The translations under genes were made by a program, and so were the position numbers. This document shows, piece after piece, positions 60,860 to 64,000 of a stretch of 64,000 nucleotides of DNA. Source of the DNA: Methylorubrum aminovorans. Lineage in GTDB: Bacteria; Pseudomonadota; Alphaproteobacteria; Rhizobiales; Beijerinckiaceae. How positions within the stretch are numbered: position 1 is the first letter of the stretch; each line of letters opens with the position of its first letter. The notes under the pieces were generated by a model, which was not told the origin of the DNA, ran no database searches, and saw nothing but the letters and a program-made list of their open reading frames with translations. The DNA lies in the NCBI RefSeq assembly GCF_022179725.1, contig NZ_BPRC01000015.1:55287-119286 (forward strand), written 5' to 3'.

Positions 60860-61876
60860 ATGGCCGATTACGAGATCTTCGAGCTCGGTGACGTCGTCCT
60901 GCAGTCGAAGCAGACGATTCGCGGTGCGCGGCTCGCCTACAAGACCTACGGCACGCTCAACGCCGCTAAAGACAACGTCATCGTCTATCCGTGCTGGTAT
61001 TCCGGCACCCATCTCGAGAACGAGTGGCTGATCGGGCCGGGCAAGGCGCTCGATCCGAACACCTATTTCATCATCGTGCCGAACATGTTCGGCAACGGGC
61101 TGTCCTCCTCGCCGAGCAACACGCCCGCGCCGTTCAACGGGCCGCGCTTTCCCAAGGTCACGGCCTACGACAACGTGGTGCAGCAGCACCGGCTGGTGAC
61201 GGAAGTGTTCGGCATCGAGCGGATCAAGCTCGTCACCGGCTGGTCGATGGGAGCGCTCCAGACCTTCCACTGGGGGGCGCTGTTCCCCGACATGGTCGAG
61301 CGCATCCTGCCGTTCCAGGGCTCGGCCAAGTGCTCGCGGCACAACTTCGTCTTCCTGGAGGGCGTAAAGGCCGCGCTCCAGGCGGATGCTGCCTTCGCCG
61401 ACGGCTTCTACGCCGAGCAGCCGCAGAGGGGCCTGCGCGCCGCCGCCCGCGTCTATGCCGGCTGGGGCTTCTCGCAGACCTTCTACCGGGTCGAGGCCGA
61501 CCTGAAGCAGATGGGCTACGCCTCGCTCGAAGACTTCCTGGTCGGCTTCTGGGAGGGCTGGCTGTTGGAGAAGGACGCCAACAACCTGCTCGCCATGCTC
61601 TGGACCTGGCAGAACGGCGACATCTCGGCCAACGACCTCTACGGCGGCGACTTCAAGAAGGCGCTCGGCGCGATCAAAGCCAAGGCCTTCGTGATGCCGG
61701 CCTCGACCGACCTGTATTTCCCGCCGGAAGACAGCGCCATCGAGGTCGAGCACATGCCGAATGCCGAGCTGCGCACGGTCGAGACCTATTGGGGCCACTT
61801 CGCTGGTGGTCCCGGCACCTCGCCCGACGACATCAAGGTGCTCGATGCCGCCTTGAAGGAGCTGCTCGCAAGCTGA
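60860..61876 (+). CDS. MetX-like alpha/beta hydrolase in amide operon
   Basis: This 338-residue enzyme has the homoserine O-acetyltransferase (MetX) fold. The nucleophile elbow is GWSMGA with Ser129. The acid is probably Asp in ASTDLYFP and the base His in YWGHFAG. The oxyanion/substrate region NMFGNGLSSSPSN and EVFGIERIKLVTG fit the family. It is shorter than MetX and sits between urtE and formamidase. It is therefore unlikely to serve methionine synthesis and more likely hydrolyses or transfers acyl groups from an imported amide or ester. Confidence 0.85.
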   Translation: MADYEIFELGDVVLQSKQTIRGARLAYKTYGTLNAAKDNVIVYPCWYSGTHLENEWLIGPGKALDPNTYFIIVPNMFGNGLSSSPSNTPAPFNGPRFPKVTAYDNVVQQHRLVTEVFGIERIKLVTGWSMGALQTFHWGALFPDMVERILPFQGSAKCSRHNFVFLEGVKAALQADAAFADGFYAEQPQRGLRAAARVYAGWGFSQTFYRVEADLKQMGYASLEDFLVGFWEGWLLEKDANNLLAMLWTWQNGDISANDLYGGDFKKALGAIKAKAFVMPASTDLYFPPEDSAIEVEHMPNAELRTVETYWGHFAGGPGTSPDDIKVLDAALKELLAS

Positions 61877-62043
61877 GCCATCGGCGGGGCGCTCCGGCAG
61901 CCCGCCCGAATCGATCCGGCGCCAAGCTGCGCCGGATGAACGAAGAACGACAACAACGATCCACGGGGGCGGCCGGACTCATGCCGGACACGCAACGGGG
62001 ACGGCTGCCTGAATTCTGGACAGTAAAAGGAGCTGCGAAGGAA

Positions 62044-63273
62044 ATGCCCGAGACCCTGATCAAGGTCGATCTCACGCAGTCGGCCTACGACAACGACATG
62101 GTGCACAACCGCTGGCACCCCGACATCCCGATGGTCGCGACCGTCAAGCCCGGCGACGACTTCATCGTCGAGACCTACGACTGGACCGGCGGCTTCATCA
62201 AGAACAACGATTCCGCCGACGACGTCCGCGACATCGACCTGTCGATCGTCCACTTCCTCTCCGGCCCGATCGGCGTCGAGGGTGCCGAGCCCGGCGACCT
62301 GCTCGTGGTCGATCTGCTCGACATCGGCGCGAAGCCCGAGAGCCAGTGGGGCTTCAACGGCTTCTTCTCGAAGAACAACGGCGGCGGCTTCCTCGACGAG
62401 CACTTCCCGCAGGCCCAGAAGTCGATCTGGGACTTCGAGGGTATGTTCACCAAGTCGCGCCACGTGCCCGGCGTGCGCTTCCCCGGCCTGATCCATCCCG
62501 GCCTGATCGGCTGCCTGCCCGATCCGAAGATGCTGGAGACTTGGAACACGCGCGAAAAAGCGCTCTACGACACCAATCCGAGCCGGGTGCCGGCGCTGGC
62601 CACCCTCCCCTTCGGCCCGACCGCGCATATGGGTCGGCTGAAGGGCGACGCGAAAGAGCAGGCGGCGGCCACCGGCGCCCGCACGGTGCCGGGGCGCGAG
62701 CACGGCGGCAATTGCGACATCAAGGATTTGTCGCGCGGTTCGAAGATCTACTTCCCCGTCTACGTGCCCGGCGCCGGACTCTCCATGGGCGACCTGCATT
62801 TCAGCCAGGGCGACGGTGAGATCACCTTCTGCGGCGCCATCGAGATGGCGGGCTGGGTCCACCTCAAGGTGAGCCTGATCAAGGACGGCATGGCCAAGTA
62901 CGGGATCAAGAACCCGATCTTCAAGCCGTCGCCGATCACCCCGAAATACGACGATCACCTGATCTTCGAGGGCGTCTCCGTCGACGAGTACGGCAAGCAG
63001 CATTACCTCGACGTGACGGTCGCCTATCGGCAGGCCTGCCTCAACGCGATCGAGTACCTGAAGAAGTTCGGTTACTCGGGCGCGCAAGCCTACTCGATCC
63101 TCGGCACCGCCCCGGTCCAGGGCCACATCTCCGGCGTCGTCGATATTCCGAACGCCTGCGCCACGCTCTGGATTCCGACCGGCATCTTCGACTTCGACAT
63201 CAACCCGTCCGAAGCCGGGCCGACGAAGTTCCTGGATGGCTCCGTCCAGATGCCGCTCTCGCCGGATCTTTGA
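62044..63273 (+). CDS. fmdA: Formamidase
   Basis: This 409-residue FmdA/acetamidase-family enzyme should hydrolyse formamide (and perhaps acetamide) to ammonia and the acid. Visible family features are IKVDLTQSAYDNDMVHNRWH, WGFNGFFSKNNGGGFLDEHF, FPGLIHPGLIGCLPD, GREHGGNCDIKDLSRGS and FSQGDGEITFCGAIEMAGW. ATG 62044 follows an AAGGA-type site and gives normal length; the frame starts further up but without homology. It is the metabolic centre of the upstream transporter operon, although a 167-base gap allows its own promoter. Confidence 0.95.
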   Translation: MPETLIKVDLTQSAYDNDMVHNRWHPDIPMVATVKPGDDFIVETYDWTGGFIKNNDSADDVRDIDLSIVHFLSGPIGVEGAEPGDLLVVDLLDIGAKPESQWGFNGFFSKNNGGGFLDEHFPQAQKSIWDFEGMFTKSRHVPGVRFPGLIHPGLIGCLPDPKMLETWNTREKALYDTNPSRVPALATLPFGPTAHMGRLKGDAKEQAAATGARTVPGREHGGNCDIKDLSRGSKIYFPVYVPGAGLSMGDLHFSQGDGEITFCGAIEMAGWVHLKVSLIKDGMAKYGIKNPIFKPSPITPKYDDHLIFEGVSVDEYGKQHYLDVTVAYRQACLNAIEYLKKFGYSGAQAYSILGTAPVQGHISGVVDIPNACATLWIPTGIFDFDINPSEAGPTKFLDGSVQMPLSPDL

Positions 63274-63275
63274 TC

Positions 63276-63593
63276 ATGCCCGTCTACGATTACGCCTGCG
63301 AGAGCTGCGGACCCTTCACCGTGCTGCGCCCGATGGCGCAGTTCAAGGACCCGCACGATTGCCCGGATTGCGGCGGGGAATGCCAGCGCGCCTTCCTCAC
63401 CGCCCCGCGGATCTCCGGCATGGATCCGGGGCTGAAGGCCGCCCACGCCACCAACGAGCGCAGCCGCCACGAGCCGCGGCGCTCTCGCAGCCACGGGGCC
63501 GGCTGCGGCTGCTGCTCGCCGAAGAAGTCGGCGGCTGCACCGGCTGCGGCCAAGAGCTTCCCGAACGCGCGGCCCTGGATGATCAGCCACTGA
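63276..63593 (+). CDS. fmdB: FmdB-type zinc-ribbon protein
   Basis: This 105-residue protein starts with the FmdB ribbon MPVYDYACESCGPFTVLRPM and CPDCGGECQRAF (two CxxC pairs for zinc). A basic, low-complexity tail with GCGCCSPKK follows. FmdB proteins occur beside formamidase and are proposed to regulate or mature it. The ATG at 63276 is 2 bases past the formamidase stop, so translation is coupled. Confidence 0.9.
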   Translation: MPVYDYACESCGPFTVLRPMAQFKDPHDCPDCGGECQRAFLTAPRISGMDPGLKAAHATNERSRHEPRRSRSHGAGCGCCSPKKSAAAPAAAKSFPNARPWMISH

Positions 63594-63756
63594 TCCGAAG
63601 ACCGCCTTCGGCGGCGGACGCTCTGCGCGCCCGCCGCGTCACCCCGGGAGGAAACATCGACGGAACATCCGCTCCGTGAGGGAGCCGCCGGCTGAAGACA
63701 CGACAAGCGGGACGAACCCCGTGGGGAGGCCGGCGCAGAGGACGGGTTGGGGACTG

Positions 63757-64000
63757 ATGATGACAACAAGCACAAAACATGCAGATCGGACCGGAAGGCC
63801 GGGGCGCCGCGGCGGCGCCGGGATGGGAGCGGCCGGCGCGCTGCTCGCGGCGGGGTTGGCCACGAGCCTCGCGACGGCGCCGGCCGCGCTGGCGCAGCAG
63901 CCCTCACCGGTGGGCGAGTTCAACGACCAGACCCAGCCGCGCACCGATCCCCGCATCGCCGAGAAGCCGGCCGATCCGGTGCGCGTCGGGCCGCTCGCCC
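63757..64000 (+). CDS. Exported protein, 3' end outside window
   Basis: An open frame from ATG 63757 (GGGGA upstream) runs off the window. It begins MMTTSTKHADRTGRPGRRGG, then has a hydrophobic signal core (AAGALLAAGLATSLATAPAALA) and a likely cleavage before QQPSPVGEF. Formamidase clusters of methylotrophs can include an outer-membrane porin (FmdC), so an amide porin is possible, but only about 80 residues are visible. Confidence 0.6.
   Translation, partial: MMTTSTKHADRTGRPGRRGGAGMGAAGALLAAGLATSLATAPAALAQQPSPVGEFNDQTQPRTDPRIAEKPADPVRVGPLA

Noticed and set aside
60860..61876. metX (homoserine O-acetyltransferase) for methionine synthesis
   Set aside because: Short for the family and embedded in an amide operon; called only as a fold relative.

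Overview
The window is high-GC (about 70%) chromosomal DNA of an alphaproteobacterium. The gene set (amide ABC transporter with formamidase, an ExaC/AldB-type aldehyde dehydrogenase, nagZ-tatABC, erpA, DUF2126/alpha-E genes) and the base composition point to the Methylobacterium/Methylorubrum group. This is an inference: there is no rRNA or other decisive marker. I saw no rRNA, tRNA, CRISPR array, prophage or intact insertion sequence. Most very long antisense frames are GC-driven shadows of the real genes.

Left part (1-10 kb): a DoxX-type membrane protein cut by the window edge; a coupled carrier protein / AMP ligase / PLP decarboxylase cassette (772-3864); a pair of unknown genes, one of them a serine-recombinase-like protein that has lost its catalytic residues; an HTH regulator with a periplasmic-binding-like domain; an aldehyde dehydrogenase with a clear terminator; and a secreted serine hydrolase.

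10-23 kb: a small secreted protein, a Bcr/CflA-type MFS pump, then a conserved system of two transglutaminase-fold proteins, an ATP-grasp/alpha-E protein and a divergent zinc metallopeptidase (12311-20572). A DUF2147 protein and a tiny cysteine-rich protein follow.

22.3-30.2 kb: an eight-gene minus-strand organosulfur (alkanesulfonate-type) operon. It encodes an FMN reductase, permease, ATPase, FMNH2-dependent monooxygenase, three different substrate-binding proteins and a flavoprotein, with palindromes in its upstream region. An MFS gene diverges from it.

31.9-49.8 kb: mostly core genes. tatABC, nagZ, a SPOR protein and argS form one minus-strand run from which scpAB, usual in related bacteria, are missing. 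Then come a thioesterase, a Gly/Tyr-rich exported protein, a dGTPase-like gene, erpA, a large exported protein, an RlpA lipoprotein, a ParA-type ATPase with a ribbon-helix-helix partner behind CtrA-like sites, a PAS protein, a ClpP-fold periplasmic protein, cobF and a 29-residue putative membrane peptide.

50-64 kb: an IalB-family protein, then the most distinctive locus. A LuxR-type response regulator overlaps a huge NCS1-permease/histidine-kinase/receiver fusion. Divergent from these is a urea/amide-type ABC transporter (urtABCDE-like), a MetX-like alpha/beta hydrolase, formamidase fmdA, fmdB and the start of an exported protein. The likely logic is sensing, importing and hydrolysing formamide or related amides as a nitrogen source.
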